DNA from: Stratiolaelaps scimitus | Lineage: Eukaryota; Arthropoda; Arachnida; Mesostigmata; Laelapidae | Length of the DNA stretch: 64,000 nt | Assembly: GCA_019614645.1 (NCBI GenBank) | Contig: JABWDB010000009.1 | Coordinates: 9,529,501-9,593,500, forward strand | Reading direction: 5' to 3' | In this document: in pieces, positions 12,313 through 26,587 of the stretch | How positions within the stretch are numbered: position 1 is the first letter of the stretch | How the letters are laid out: each line of letters opens with the position of its first letter | Made by a program: the position numbers and the translations under genes | The notes under the pieces: model-generated | The model's database searches: none | The model's input: the letters and a program-made list of their open reading frames with translations, nothing else | Told to the model about the DNA's origin: nothing

Positions 12313-13502
12313 CTAAACGAAGACCACAAGAAACAAAATAAAATCATGTATATGTGAAAAAATAAATACTAAAGTCATATATATATATATATATAAGACA
12401 GACGTTTACATAAATTGAGAATCTTACACTTAAATCAATTTACGTGTTGTTCCAAATCGACGGATGTTCGTTCTTCCGGCGAGTTATTCGGCATTACTGT
12501 ACACGTCCGGAATCGATAATAAATAATTTCTTCGCAGGTACTGTACGTATAGAACATACAGCGTCCCGAACGGACAGCGCAAATATATCCCATTGGGGCA
12601 GGGCTCAAAAAAACGACGAAGTAAAAACTTCAAATACCGTATGTAATGTGTATTAGACATTTCGTAATCATCCCGTTGCAATACAGCGATAATTCATGTA
12701 CTCGCACGTATCAAATCGATGAGAACTACTCGGCAACAGACACATTTCGATTTCGGTCGGTTGCCACCGATCACTATTGCGGGCCACCACTGACCACCGT
12801 GTCGTTTCCTAGCAACTATACCGATAGCCGTAACGAGTATCTCGTATGTTGCTGGTGTCACAGACCAATAAAATAGCAAATGAAATCTTCGTCGCAATGA
12901 TCGTTATTATCATCGTTAGCAGCCGGAGAAGCCGCTGTAGCAGTAACATTAGTAAAACTCATCAACTGCTCTCGACGCGCGAGCGCGTGTATGTACACAT
13001 GTATTTGTGTACACACCAATGTATAATACACATTATCCGGTCTTTGAAGTTGAAGTTTTTACTGCTGTCGTTGGGCGAGCGCGCCATCATCGTTCAGTGG
13101 CGTTCATCACCACGATGAGTGATGCTCGTATAGGACAGCAGGCCAAGGACACAGTGGGGCCGGCACATCAGGACAAATTGCAGGACTGCAAACGCGGCAC
13201 GCTTGCTCGCTCGCTTAATTCCTTGCTTCGTTTGCTTCTCTCTCTCTCTCTTTTCCATATACTCTATTTCGCGCATCTCGTGCCTAATGCCGCATCGGCG
13301 ACGGGGCGTGCGCGACGAGCCAGCCAACCAGCCAGACCTGTTTTCCGTTCATCGTCTCAATAATCCACGAAGGCACTTCTCCTCTCGTAGCCTATAAAAA
13401 GGAGCAATCTGGCGCCCCCAACGTCCCCCTCCCGAAGCCACGACGCGGACCAGAGTCAGTCGCGCGCTGTTTTCCTCTCATACGAGGGGATACGGGAAAG
13501 AG

Positions 13503-13533
<31 letters not shown>

Positions 13534-13534
13534 T
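13503..13534. repeat. (GA)n simple repeat
   Basis: Imperfect GAGA tract of about 30 bases in the LMO-A intron; a complementary CT-rich tract follows at about 13651-13672. Such tracts can bind GAGA-factor-like proteins in arthropods, but nothing here shows that. Confidence 0.9.
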
Positions 13535-15930
13535 AGATCGTTCTTCCTTCTATCCAGACGAAAAAGCAAGAGGCGACTGGCTACCGACAAGCATGCAGGC
13601 CAGAGCTGGCCAGCCACCTCGGACGGCGAAACAGCGCTGCTAATCAGTCTCTCTCTCTCTTTCTCTCTCTCTTGTCTGTGCTATGTGTTCTGTCCGCGCT
13701 GCGCAGGACTCAGAGGAGAAATAGCAGGCGTGATCACATAGAAGCAACCGGTCGGCAGCAGCCATCATGATTATCATCGGCAATGGCTATTACGATGGCG
13801 CAAACAAAAAAGCAACAGCACGATCCCATGGTCGTGGTGGTGGTGAATGAGGAGGAGGAGGAGGCTGATTCCAGCTAATCGGATGATGATGATGGTGCGG
13901 ACCCGCTACGCTGCTGATGCTGGGCGGATGAAGGGAAATAGCTCAAATGTTCTGTAATGATTCAACTCGTACGCCTACTCTGATGTGCTGCAGAGCACTG
14001 CTCGTAGATATTGCAAATACCGTATTTGTGTGGCGGCAGGACCCGAGTGAGAACCGCGAACGGTATGAACCAATGCTGTGCCAGACGAAAATGACAGGTC
14101 TCGTATTCTGTAATGATACCTCAGCAATAGGAACGCTGATTAGGTAGATTTGAGGGGATCTAAATTCTAACCAACTCCTTCTTCGAATCCATTCATGCAC
14201 AGGGCAGGGAACACCTCTACATCCGGCGATATCGTACCCGGGACATTATGATATATGCTCGATGACCGCCAATGAAGGGTGTAATTGTTGTTGTTGTTGT
14301 TACTGTTATTGAGATCTCATTACGGTCGTCGCGACGAACGAGCCTCTCAATTCATTCGAAGGTGAAGTGCGAACTTTGAATTTTTTCTTTCCCAACTAAA
14401 TATAATTTTAGAAGTATAAAAAGGTTAAACCCACACTGCTATTTATTCAAAATCAAATAAAAGCTCGTAGGTGTACTGTGCGAACTATTAGTTAGCTGGT
14501 CGGCTAGATAAACTCCTTCCGCCGTCGGCTAAAAGACAACAACGTCGTTTTTTCGGATTCGCCCCCTTGATGAGAGCGCTGCTTCACTGCGCTGTACTTT
14601 TCAATGGTGTACACAGAATAGCGTGGTGGCCAAGAACGAGCCAGTGAGGTACATGAACATATCTGTTTATCTTTAGTGGAAAAGGCTTCAGCCGCCGCTT
14701 CCAGTTGCTTGTGCGTGGGTCGATTGCTTGGCTTACAGAACACCCATCTGCCACTTCCCGCTGGGGTGCTGCTCTGCAACCCGGTGAGTATGTCTGTGTA
14801 TCTGCCAGTCGCGACCCTGTATCGGTGGAATCCTGCGTTCCCGCCCCATCTCCCGTTGAGGCTCTCAGGCTGCCGTCTGACTTTGCCAGGCGGCCCATTT
14901 CATCCCACCACCGCCAGCGCCCCCACAACACATCTCGTATAAATGGCCGTTCGGATCAGATTAGCTCGCCATTCGATCTTGGCAGACACCGCACGAACGC
15001 GATACGACGGCTCACCCTGAAGGTGTCTTATACCGAGTCTGGGAGAGGCTCGGCCGCGCGTCGAGCCGGGGCTGACGCGGTGATGCCTGCCGAGAAGGCT
15101 TACCCCTTAACCCACTCTTTTCGCAGGCCATTTCGCTGAGGGATCGACGGCCCTAGCTGATTCCTGGTGGCTCCGTCTGGCCCGCTGGCTGGCCGACTGC
15201 CTTCCTGGCTAGCTAATGCAGCAGATCTCACTCAGCCTAATAGTCTCTCTCGTTTCAACCACTGCCCCAATTTTCTATCGGCCACTAACCCATTCCTCCT
15301 GCAGCTAACCTCCTCATGTCTAACTCCTAGCGCTTGATGCCAATATGCCCTTCTAACGTCATGGGCCTACTATCACATACTGCATTCGCCAAGCAAACCG
15401 AGGTGAGACGAAGCCAACCCTATGGACTATCAACGACTAACCTATCTCTGCTGCTATTACTTGTACCCGGCATCACCAACAACACTGCTGGTGCCCGCTC
15501 CCGAAGCTTGAAAGGCGCCGCGTAAGCTACGACCGCATAACCACAGAACGACAGCACCTAAGCTTAATTTCATGAGCTCGCCGTTCTTGACTCCTGGAGA
15601 GCCGGCCATGTGTCTCGAATGGGAGAACAGCGTATTGGCAGCACACAAGCGGGCTAGCAGCGGCCAACCACTCGCGCGGCCGGGGTTAATGTTGCTTGAG
15701 GTATCGGCCACTCCTCGCATCTGAAGGGCAATGAACAAGATATCGAACGAACGGGATAACGCCACGGCAGCACAGATAGTCGGTCGGTTATCGCGCGAAC
15801 GAGCCCGTCCGTGCCTGTACAACACAATGATGAGTAGAATAAGCTTCTTTGCTGTACGAGGCGAACCGATAGATGCCCACTACCTGTGGTGGTCCAACCG
15901 CAGTGGCAACCGAACAACGTTACTATGTAA

Positions 15931-15933
<3 letters not shown>

Positions 15934-15962
<29 letters not shown>
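15934..15962. repeat. (TA)n microsatellite
   Basis: Uninterrupted alternating TA of about 29 bases. Confidence 0.97.
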
Positions 15963-15968
<6 letters not shown>

Positions 15969-18900
15969 TCGAGGTGTATTAGTCCGGCTGGCCAAGTGGA
16001 GGAGTGCGGCGACTCCACTCAGCGACGAAGAGGATGAAACAGCGGGAACGAACTGACACTTGAACATGCTGCGGGTCATCCGCGACCGTCAGCGCGACGA
16101 TGGGCTTCGCAGCATAATGAAAGACCCGACCTACGGCTCTACATCGACGACCACCGCAGGACAAAGTTGAACCGTTAGGGCTACGAAGTAAGCTTAGAAT
16201 ATTGAAGATGAGTTGACCTGAAGCCACTTGTGGTCAGAGTAAGTCTTATGCCTATGAGGGCAGCTGGGGAAGTTTATAAGTAGACGGGGCAACCAGTGAG
16301 GCGAGGGATCGGCCTCCTTCAGTGTGAGAATCAACAATACCGGCAAGCGTGGCATATTTATAGTAAAAACATGGTGCAATATGTGGTCAATAGGTGGATT
16401 TTCATAATTATCCTGACGTCTCTGTATCATTAGAATAACAGTGTGACTATGCTTGAAATCGATGTATGTACTCAACCTTTTTCCTTTTTTTTACAACCTT
16501 TTTACTTTTTTTTTACCGAGAACTTAAGTATATGTATGTACATTGCAGTTCCGAGAATAAACATTTGATTATGATATGATACTATGTTTGTTTGTCATTG
16601 TTATAATCATATGAGCAGCTTTGTGAGCTTTCGGCGGGCAGGAGGCGACATCAAGAAATGAGTTCGTTTTAGTCGAGGAACATCCCGACCACTCGGTGAT
16701 TCTGAGAGTTCCTAAACAGTTATCGTATATTGGCGACTAATGGCGACTAACGAGCTTATGTGGGCCCGATTTTTCCATTCATATGTAATTATAGTATGTT
16801 GTTCTGTTTACGACAGCTGATTGAATTTGAGACTCTGTATTCGACATATATGACAAAAGCGGCAATTTTTGTGATCGTAGTTGTCGTTCTGTTGAGAGCA
16901 CGGATATGGGCTGGTTGGATGGTGTTGATTATCGTCAGCTCCTTCGCCGCGGCAGTCCCGGTCAGTGCCCCAAGTCAAGATCGGTTCTGGGTTTAGTCAG
17001 TAAGAGTCTGCAACTACCAGAAAATACCTTAGTTGTGAAGCCTGGTGTCCATGCAGGATTTACCTTTAACCTCTCTAAAAAAAAAGTTCCTTTGCCGCCG
17101 AGCCTATCCCGTACGCGCTCCGACAAAGAGTCACACACGCCCGCATATAGATATCATAAACGCACAAAACGATGGTCAAGCGACATAGGAACAAACCGGA
17201 AGTGTCTGTCCGTATGTCGCAACGTTCTGTCAGCGTGTACCGTGGTTGCCTGGCCAGGGAACCGCAGCGCTACCATTCACCGGTGAGCTACAACAACAAC
17301 AACAACTGCTACTAATACTTACACTGTGTGGCCGAAACTGGCCCGCCCGCGGTAGGGGCTGGGAATTGAGATTGACTGAAGTACGAGATCCGGCAAGAAA
17401 AGGCCGCTCTCCCAGTTGCTGCAGCGACCAGCAACTGGCTTAGCAGGTCGGTCGCAAGCTCTACCAAAAGTCTACCAGGCATCATCTGCCCCGTACAATG
17501 ACTACAACTCTCTACAACTGTTTCCACTAGTACTACTGCTACGTTGGTGTTGCTACTGCTGCTGGTGCCGCTGCCTCTGCCGCTCGCCACAGCGAACTGA
17601 TAGCCGCCGACAACAACAAGCAGAAATGGGCCGGAAACCGTGGTGCTCAAACGATGGCCACAGGCAGTTCGTTCTTTCGTTGGGTGGTTGGTTAGGCGGT
17701 GACGGGGCAGTCGCCCCAGTCAGTCCCTTGATTCTCCTCTATGCTGACAATGATAAACAGGGAGTTTTGGGGAGAGACGCGCGCCCGCCCGCGCGCGCTC
17801 GCAAAAGAGAGAGAGAGAGCGATGAGCGTATATGTGCTAGTAGATACTTGGTCAGTGGCAGGGGTTAACGCCGGGTGTCTTGGGGGAGGTACTGTTGTGG
17901 TAGCTATGGGGGAAGCTCGCCTCGCTCACCCAGCTAAATGCGGATAGCCAGCGGGGTAACCATCCGGAGGGAGGTATGCGCCCCGAGATGGTCGACAAGC
18001 TCCTGCTAGACAACTCCATTCTCTACCAGGGGAGATAGTGTCAAGCAGAACGAGTGAGGCAGACACACAGGAGACGGGCGGGCGATGTGCGGCGGCGGCG
18101 GCGGCGTGTCCTGTCCATGTCTCCACACGACCGCACGAGGGAAGTCATTGAGCGGGAGAAGAATCGGGCTGGATAGCTGAATTGACTTCATCACCAATGG
18201 CTGGCGTCCGCTGTTGACCAGTGGCGCAGTTTGACGCTATGGTCAACCACGACTACCGCAGACGAGCGATATCAGCGTTGCCGACCATTGACCGCAACCC
18301 GCTGGCATATACTTCTAAACAGGCGACATCTTCGTACTTACATCTCATACGATCTAGCGTTCTCAGGGACTCGTTCAGCGTCGTCGTCGAAACGACTGCA
18401 GGCTATCCAACTTTTGTTCACTCCACTCTCGAGATCTATCCCCCCCGTATAAGCATTTATACGCATAGTGTGTAAGGCGATGTTCGACCGGTCCGTTTGA
18501 GCATTCATTGGTATCATTACGCCGTAGATCATCTCTGTAGTTGGAAGAAGAGGACAGACAACATACAATTGAAGGAATCATCACCAACCGAACGCTGGGG
18601 CTGTTGATCCCTGAAGTGTCGACGCCACCGTCGACGAACCGATGCGAGAAATCAGGTACGAGTTTTGACATCAATGAATGGGTAAATGATGAGTGCCCCC
18701 AATCGCCGCAGACGCAACTCATAGGTAGATACAATAAATACCGCTGGCTCTACAACCTATCTCATGTCTCTCATATGTTCACATTCGACAGCGTCACCTT
18801 TGGAGAAGTATAACATGTACACTTTATTAATATGTATTTGGTTAACGGGAGAAGAAGCATCTCTCCTTCAAGCTGCTAAATGCACATCTAACAAATTGTA

Positions 18901-19388
18901 TAATCTGAGCTAATATATCGTAAACACTTCATGATTGCTGGTTGCTTTTTTGTCACTGTCGTAAAAGAGCAGAGAGATGAAATCGCGACAGCAATCTCTT
19001 TCGGCCGCGATATCAGAAGCTTGAGACAGAAACCTCGGTAGCTTTACTTTGCTCTGTTTCTTTCCTTCTCTCTGTTTCTGCTGGTGGGTTTCTACCGTGA
19101 GGCTGTCGCGCCCCCGGGGCAGGGCCGTCCAAATCCTCAAGGCAATATGACTCGCGTATATGGCCGGTGGCGGCAAACCCACTTTCCTCGCGATCACTGT
19201 ATTGCTATCGCTCTGCGTGGCTAACGAGACTCGCAGGCGATTAGCGATAATCGAATTTGATTCGAGATAATGCCCACCCAGTGGCAAATTAATAACAATT
19301 AGAACAAAGAAGAGACACCGAGAGCGAGCCGGCGTTCCTATGCGGGCAACACAGTAATGCACTTACACATAATATGCATTGGGTACGT

Positions 19389-19413
19389 ATACATATATAT
19401 ATATATATATATA
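19389..19413. repeat. (TA)n microsatellite
   Basis: Alternating TA tract with one C near its start. Confidence 0.95.
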
Positions 19414-22400
19414 CCCGAACGTTGTCGATATCGACGGCGATCTCGACGACGTCATTGTAATTCCGCCATTGACACTACCATATGGTATTGCTGAATCCGC
19501 AAAAGCTATTCGCGGAGGCTGTCAAGGCGTTCGATAGGTAGAGGGGGTGACTTGCAAAGAGAGACACTTTTACTTTCAGCCCCAAGTTGCGGTGTTCGGG
19601 CAAAAGTAAATTATGACATATGACGCTTTCTGCCACGAGACCGATATTCTCCAGGGGCTGGAAGAGGGGAGGCGGCTTTATTTGTTATTAGCGGTGTCGT
19701 AGAAAATACGATAGTATCATAGAACGTTTGTGGAACGAGATCCACGTGTCTAGCTGGTGAGTGTTCCGAGGGCGAAGTTGAGCCTCGACGCCTTGGTCAC
19801 TAGCGAATTGCGTTTGGATTGACAATCACTGAAAGTACGAAGTGTTTCCTCGAAGTGAGCGTCCTCACCGATGTGGTGTCATCGAAATGACGAGGCAAGT
19901 TAGTACCGATAGCCAATATCGGCGTTGTCGGCCACTGGTTCGACGTGTCACCTGACGCGCCGGCAGTAGCCAAAACATAGAATCTGCTGAGGGTCAGCAG
20001 CTATCGATTATCATATTCGCTAAGCTACCGCCCCGTTCGTTCGGGTGACCTCCAATCGTAAAAACTAGTCAGCGGTGTCAGGATACCTACACTACCTACA
20101 CCAGCAATACACTGTTATAGCACTCTGTCGAATTTTGAAAGTCCGATTAGATTGCTTTTGTTATTATGCCTGGGAAAAAATTGCTTTGGCTTAAGGCATG
20201 ACCCAATTTGCCTAAGCGACTCGTGGCTCAGCAGACAAAACTAAGCTCATTAGGCTTTCAATTTGTAATTAGCTCGGGTTGATATTTGTTACTTTCATAG
20301 TTGAACTCCTGTCTTGTCTATGCCTCGCTATATATTCCCCATATATATTCTGTTTCCATTCTCACTCACTATATATCGTATATAATCCATGTTTCTCAGT
20401 AAAAATGGCCTGATTAAGAATACCACAATATACGTCATTTTAGGTATTGCCGTAAAGTCCAAAGCGGTCTCCGATGCTAAAAATATATCATCGTCCATAT
20501 GACATGCTAGACGCTGTCCTGTTAACTGGAACATGCATCACTCATTGCCTGCCGTGAACCCCTGCCGGAGAAGGTCCATCCACCATACGGGGAGAGTTGT
20601 TGCTCACCGAAACTGTTGTCTGACTGACTTCAACTTCGCCCGCAGCTTCGTCAGTCTGATGCCCACTGCGCACTCATTGCGGCTCAGATGGAAGCCACTG
20701 TGTTGGTCCACCAAGTTCGCTGTTCCTTTAGCATTTAGTGCGACTATCCTTCATAGTATCCTCTCTCTCTCTCTCGCGCTCTGCGTTTCTGTGACGTTAA
20801 GTCGCCTCGACGTCAAATCCCCGCTTCGCGCTGCTCTCTCATTGGCCGACCAATGAGAAGACAAAAGTGTCGGGCCGTCGTCGACTTGCTACTCACTACG
20901 GTCCTCGTATGTGAGGTCCACTCTCGGGTTCAGGCGTCTGTTGACGGCGACTACTCCGGGCCATTCGTTCTCTTTCACATGCTCTGCCCCGACAGAAGGG
21001 AAAACAAAAAACTTCACGTTGTCCTCATCCACGGCGCGGCAGCCGAGCTTATAATACTTACACACACACAGAGACACAATCGCTGTGTGAGATTTCTTCT
21101 TGCTCGTCTCTCCCTCTCGCTTTATCTCCATGCTTTACCGAGCGAACCTGCCATTGCTGAGGCTCCGGTCGCGACCACTTCCGTGTGACACACTCGAAAC
21201 GGGGCTGGGGTTCGCCCTTCCCGTAGTCGCCTTCCCCTGCGCTGCAAGCTCCAGCCTCCTTGCTGTCAGCTTGGTGAAGGCTGCCATGGTCCAGTCAGGC
21301 TTTTCCTCTCCTGTTGCTCCTGCGCACTCTCGCTCATTCTTGCTTCCTTGCGTTATCTAGCAGTTTGTGGGGAAAGCTAATCAACTGTTTGACGCAAAGT
21401 GGTGCCGACGCATCGGATCCGATTCGCGCGCCTCTCAACCATCGGCGGCGTTTCTTGCTGCTCGCCATCTTTGAACGACAATCTTCAGAGCGTCGTCGTT
21501 TTGCCGTCTGGGGTTTGTCCTCCTCCTCCTGCTCCTCCCTAGCTCCTGAAGTAGTCCTGAAGGAGAAACAGCAATGGGAGGAATCCTGCGCCTATGACGA
21601 TGCGAAGCAAAGCTTCTAATGGTCACTCAGGCGAAGCTGTTGCCGCTTCTGCTGGTACCGGCACCGGAAACAGTGTCTGACGCGATGACGGCAAGAGGAC
21701 TGTTTCGAAACTTGGTTCGTTCATTGAATCACTAGTTGCTGTTGGTTGGTTTGTTGGTTGGGGCACCAATAGGCAGCGGCACGGGGGAGCAAAAGGACTT
21801 TGCTGTTCCCCACGGAATGCTAAGGGGTAGCGCAAGAAGAAAACAATTGGAGCAGGCGGATGATTCGGTGGACGCGATCGCGCCGGGGGTGTTGGTGGCC
21901 GGGCTAATAAGCGTCGTTTTATCGACTGCATACAGCAAGTCGAGGAGGTAATGCCGGAATCGTCATGAGGGCTACAACGATTGGAAACAGATTAGAGACA
22001 GTGCATTGACGTTTGAGTTGGCGAGTGTGAGTGCATTACACTCATTACAAGTGTTCTACGTTAAATCTATTACATAAAATATATAGAACAAATAAAAATG
22101 AGATATTAGCTAGCTGATGAGTGCGAGTGGGAAATCGCTGCAATCTTCTTTAGAGATAACGAAGGCGATACTATGAGTTGTAGTCATCAATCTCAAAATG
22201 GATGTGTTGCTCTTAGATGTATGTCATGTTCAGCGGATACAAGTGTTGCCCGTTTTTATAACAGACTAATAAATTCACATCTTACAACTGCTCTATCCAT
22301 GATTAACGTACTCACACAAATGCTCATAAAAGTATAATTGTAGCTTTATATTTTTGAGACTGTCGAGACGACAGTCTGATATATAACGGCCATAAAAATG

Positions 22401-25400
22401 AATAGCTATTCTTATTAAATTAGTTACGAATATCGTTATCAGTTAGTATGAATAGTCATATGAGTGGGCGGAAGAGTTTCTTCAGGTTTTCTTTTGGCTT
22501 TACCTGTTGTTCCTTTGGGTTCAGCTAGCCACCGCATAGGAAGCACCATACCTTAATAAACAAGGATCTTCCGTAGATGCAGGTCAACCTATATCCGAGT
22601 CGATGGATAATTGCAAAAGAAGATGGACCAATGCCAAGAGTAGGGAGCTGGCGACGCGACATCTGCTATTTCGCTATCCAACGATCGCGATCGGACCCGT
22701 CGATGGCATCCATCTGCTGACTTTGTGAGTGGGCCATCGGAAGCTACCGGTGACATCTCGATCGTCCGCGTCTGGCTATAGTTATATCCCTGCTCCTACC
22801 CGTGCAGACGTGGACCAATACCGCTGACGGCACATCTGCTACACTACTGAACCGCTGAAGCCATCCGCTATCCGCCCGTCCGATTGGGACGTCACCTTCT
22901 CCGATTCGATACAGTCGCGCTAGCCTTGATGCACGGCTGGAGTTCCAAAGACAAGTAACTCGCTCGTAAGCATCTTCCTTCAGGATCTAGCGACAGTGGC
23001 AAGCGAGCCCAGCCCGACTTGATATTGCATGCACACTTTGCGTCTATGTATCGGAAATAAAAGCGAAAAATCCGACGGGAACCATACCACCTAACTATTT
23101 TCTTGTTTGTTCGAATTTGCTCCGATATCTATATATATATATGTAGATGTTTTTACTATGTGGCCAGACAATAGTGGTAACCGGCCGAATAAACGACGGC
23201 AGATTGCCGGGTGGCTTTTAAGAATCGTTGCATTTCCTCAGAATTCGACACGCACCTAACCCCCAGATCGCAATCCACCTCGGCGGCCAGAGCTACAGGC
23301 TGGCTGAAGCTCGACTCGGCGTCGTTCGCAAACTTCACTCCCCGAGAAGCCGTCCCCCATAGTCGATTTTAGTATTTCGGGGATCACAAAATGAGCGGCG
23401 ACGCGGCACCATCTTCTCTCTTTGCCTTCTCCAAGGTTAACCTCCAAGTCAGTGCTGTGGGGGCGTACTTGGTAGACGGCTGACGAACCTCTGAGGTCGG
23501 TATTGTCCGAGCTTCTGTGGGCCGGGCAAGGCGCAGCGAACGGCAGTTGTAGCAGTAGCAGCAGCAGCAGGCGCTGATATCGGTTTTGAGGTTTTGTCAG
23601 GGCGCTGACTGCTTCGCTTCCCGTTGTCCCTTATCGAGCGAGCGTTTCGCGAAGCTACATCCCCCCCCCAGTTCGTCATGAATGAAAGAACAAGTTTTGG
23701 GGCCGCAGCGGCCTGTCTCCCTCGTTTGGCTATTCCCTAGGCAGCACTCGCCCAGAAAACACACCCACACATTTTCTCTGCGTTTGCGGGACTACATTGC
23801 TGGAGACATGCCTCTTTTTTGAAACCGCCCAGCTCAGGCCCGCCCCTGCGATCTGGGCATCGCTTCAACGAAGCCGCGAACGCTGTACATTTACACTTAA
23901 GTATCGGCGTGTTTTCGGCCGCCGGGACAAGCTCAAATCCCAAATCCTACACTGACAAAGTGTAAGGTTAGTCAAGACGTGGTACGCACTCGTTTACATT
24001 AAGACGGGTACTACCGATGTAGTTTGCTGCCTTACATGCTGATATCACTCGACTACATCCAACCACCGCTAAAACTAGTGAGAAAACATTGTGAATCGAG
24101 CTTGATTGACTAAAATCAATTGACTCTCTCTCTTGGGCTTTCGGCGCGGTGAGATGTCTCCGAGCAGGCCGTGCCGTGAACTAACGTCACTGTTCACCAA
24201 TGTTACCCACTGGCCGCGACAACGCGTTGGCACCGATAGTCGGTGTGTGCTCGCCTCGCTTTCGAATGTGCTTCTCGGCATAGACCTTGAGGCAGATTCG
24301 TGCACGTCTATCCGACTCCGCCTTCACAGCTTCTATCGGCCTATCCACAAGATCTATTGAAGAGGACCCAGGAGTGTCCTCGATATCTGTGAGGAGGTTA
24401 GCTGGCTGAAGCACTGAGGTGTCGACATGCATGCTGATGGCTTTACGAAGAAAAGCAGCAGTAGCAGCAGGAGCTGCCACATCACGGGCTGCTGCCCGGC
24501 AACTGAGATATTCAAATGAATCCCAACCCCCTGACAATTCCACTGGACCGGTGGGGCCTGCGATATCTGATTGTATTGCCCCTAAAATAATACCTAACGG
24601 GCGAACCTCCTCTGCCGCCAGCTCAGCGTTTACGGCACGATTTCCATTCGGTATAGAGCAGTTGGAAAGAATGAATTTCATTTTGATTAGGCATAATATG
24701 ACGCTGTGTCGAAACCATTCATCTCCTGCAAACTCATCCTGTTATTTTGACAGACTTCTTAATTTTTACAAAAGATATTAAAAAAACCTTCTCTACACTC
24801 AGATGCAATCATATCTACAGAATGACAAGTTCGTTTTTAGCGCTCGTCACTGGCGTAACGAAATATTATCGAGAAGAACGCCCCAGGGGCTATGGGGGAT
24901 AACGGGGTGGGGGGTTAAAATAATTACTCGCTTGTCCGAATTGGAAAAGTTGAGAGCTTCCTACGAGCGCCAACTTTCCCCCTATAGAAATGGCGAGATA
25001 TCGGTTTTTTTAAATGCGGCTAAATGTCCGAATGTTGAGGGTCGCCGGAAATGGTTCTGCAGATAAGTTGCTAATGTTCGCCCACGCTCAAAATAAATAT
25101 ATGATGAAACATATAAATATCGGTGTGCTCGAACGCAGGCGTTGAAGAGCCCTTGGTGTGAACTCGAAGCCCATATATGGATGAGATCTTCTCAACGCAA
25201 ATTCCCTGTGAACTAATCGTCCTGGATGTCGCACGCGTGCTGCTAGGCTATCATTAAAGCCTTAAAGGATCAATGGTAGACAGAAAAAAAAAAGTAACAA
25301 GCGTTCGGAGAACTCGCTTCAGTAACAAACAAATCGGACTTTGAAGTGTTCTATTTAAACGGTTACACTTGCACATCTATCGACTGGTAAGCGTTGTTAA

Positions 25401-26561
25401 AGCTCTTGCCTAGACTTGCTAAGGGCGCCTAGGGGGCGGCTGGCTCAGCGAAACGAAGTCTCATAGCCTACGCGTTCATCCTGTCGGTCGGCCCTCTTCG
25501 ATCATCGTTGCAACGCCCATCAATTGGGGGCGAGATATCAATCAAAGAATGTTGTCTCACTTAAGGCCCACACGACACCGAGCGCGGCTTAAACGTCGAT
25601 TTTCTCCGCAAAGCCCTTGATAAGCAAGGCCTGACGGCATATCCATCGATTCGAATGAATTCAAGTTCGCTCGCCCCCGTCCTTGTACCGCAATGAACGA
25701 TGGAAGCAAGCGCCTTCCGGGCGCCAAGGACCGGAAGTGAGCTCCCTTCTGGGGGACACTTTCCGACCTCTTCGCCGCTGTTCCCAACTTTATTTCGCTG
25801 TCGCCCCTTCCGCGTCTGAACGGCGTAGCATACTGTTGGCCGCGGGCTAGTCTTTTGCAAGCAGTGAGCTGTTCGTACACGGCGAGGGGCCTGATAGCCG
25901 ATAGACTCGTCCAGCAACTTTTTCGAATCGGTCGTCGCCGACTCCGCGACGTCACAATACCAGTCAGCCAACAGTTGATAAGAGACGCGCTTCTTGATAC
26001 AGGATTCTCCTCCGCCGATGTCGCTACCTGGCTCCCTGTCTGCTTCGCATTTTAACCCTCTTCGCGACGCCGGGCGCCGACGGGTGCCAACTGTTGTCAA
26101 AAGCAGTTGTGTCGACTCGACGAGGCTGATTCAAAAAGTTTCATCGGCGTTGAAATGCTTGCGGCGCGCGATTCGAAACAATACGGCAAAGGGATCTCTA
26201 TTAGGACAGCAATGCGTTCCGGTCTCAATTCTTGCGGTAGGCGGACGAGGAGGAGGAGCAGCAAATGTGAGCGCCAAGGAGCGGTGCGTAGCATTTCCCA
26301 ACGGAAACCCTCCCGACGACGAGGTTCTCATCCGCGGCCGCTCAGTCGTTTGCCTCAGATAAGTGGGAAAACGGCCTCTCGTTGTAACGCGAGGCCGCCG
26401 CCTCCGCTTTCACCTCGGTCACCACCAGGGTGTTTCCCTACTAGAGAATACTGTTCGTGCTCGCTAACGAGCCAACCTTCGGACACGATACCCCAAAGCG
26501 TCGAGGGAAGGCGGGGGGCCGGAGCTGATGGGTTACCCAGCGAGCATGTGCAAGAACGAAC

Positions 26562-26587
26562 TATATATATATATATATATATATATA
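26562..26587. repeat. (TA)n microsatellite
   Basis: Uninterrupted TA tract of about 26 bases. Confidence 0.96.

Noticed and set aside
13393..13461. TATAAAAA followed by a TCAGTC initiator-like motif on the plus strand
   Set aside because: The two motifs are about 62 bases apart instead of about 30, and no coding frame follows.
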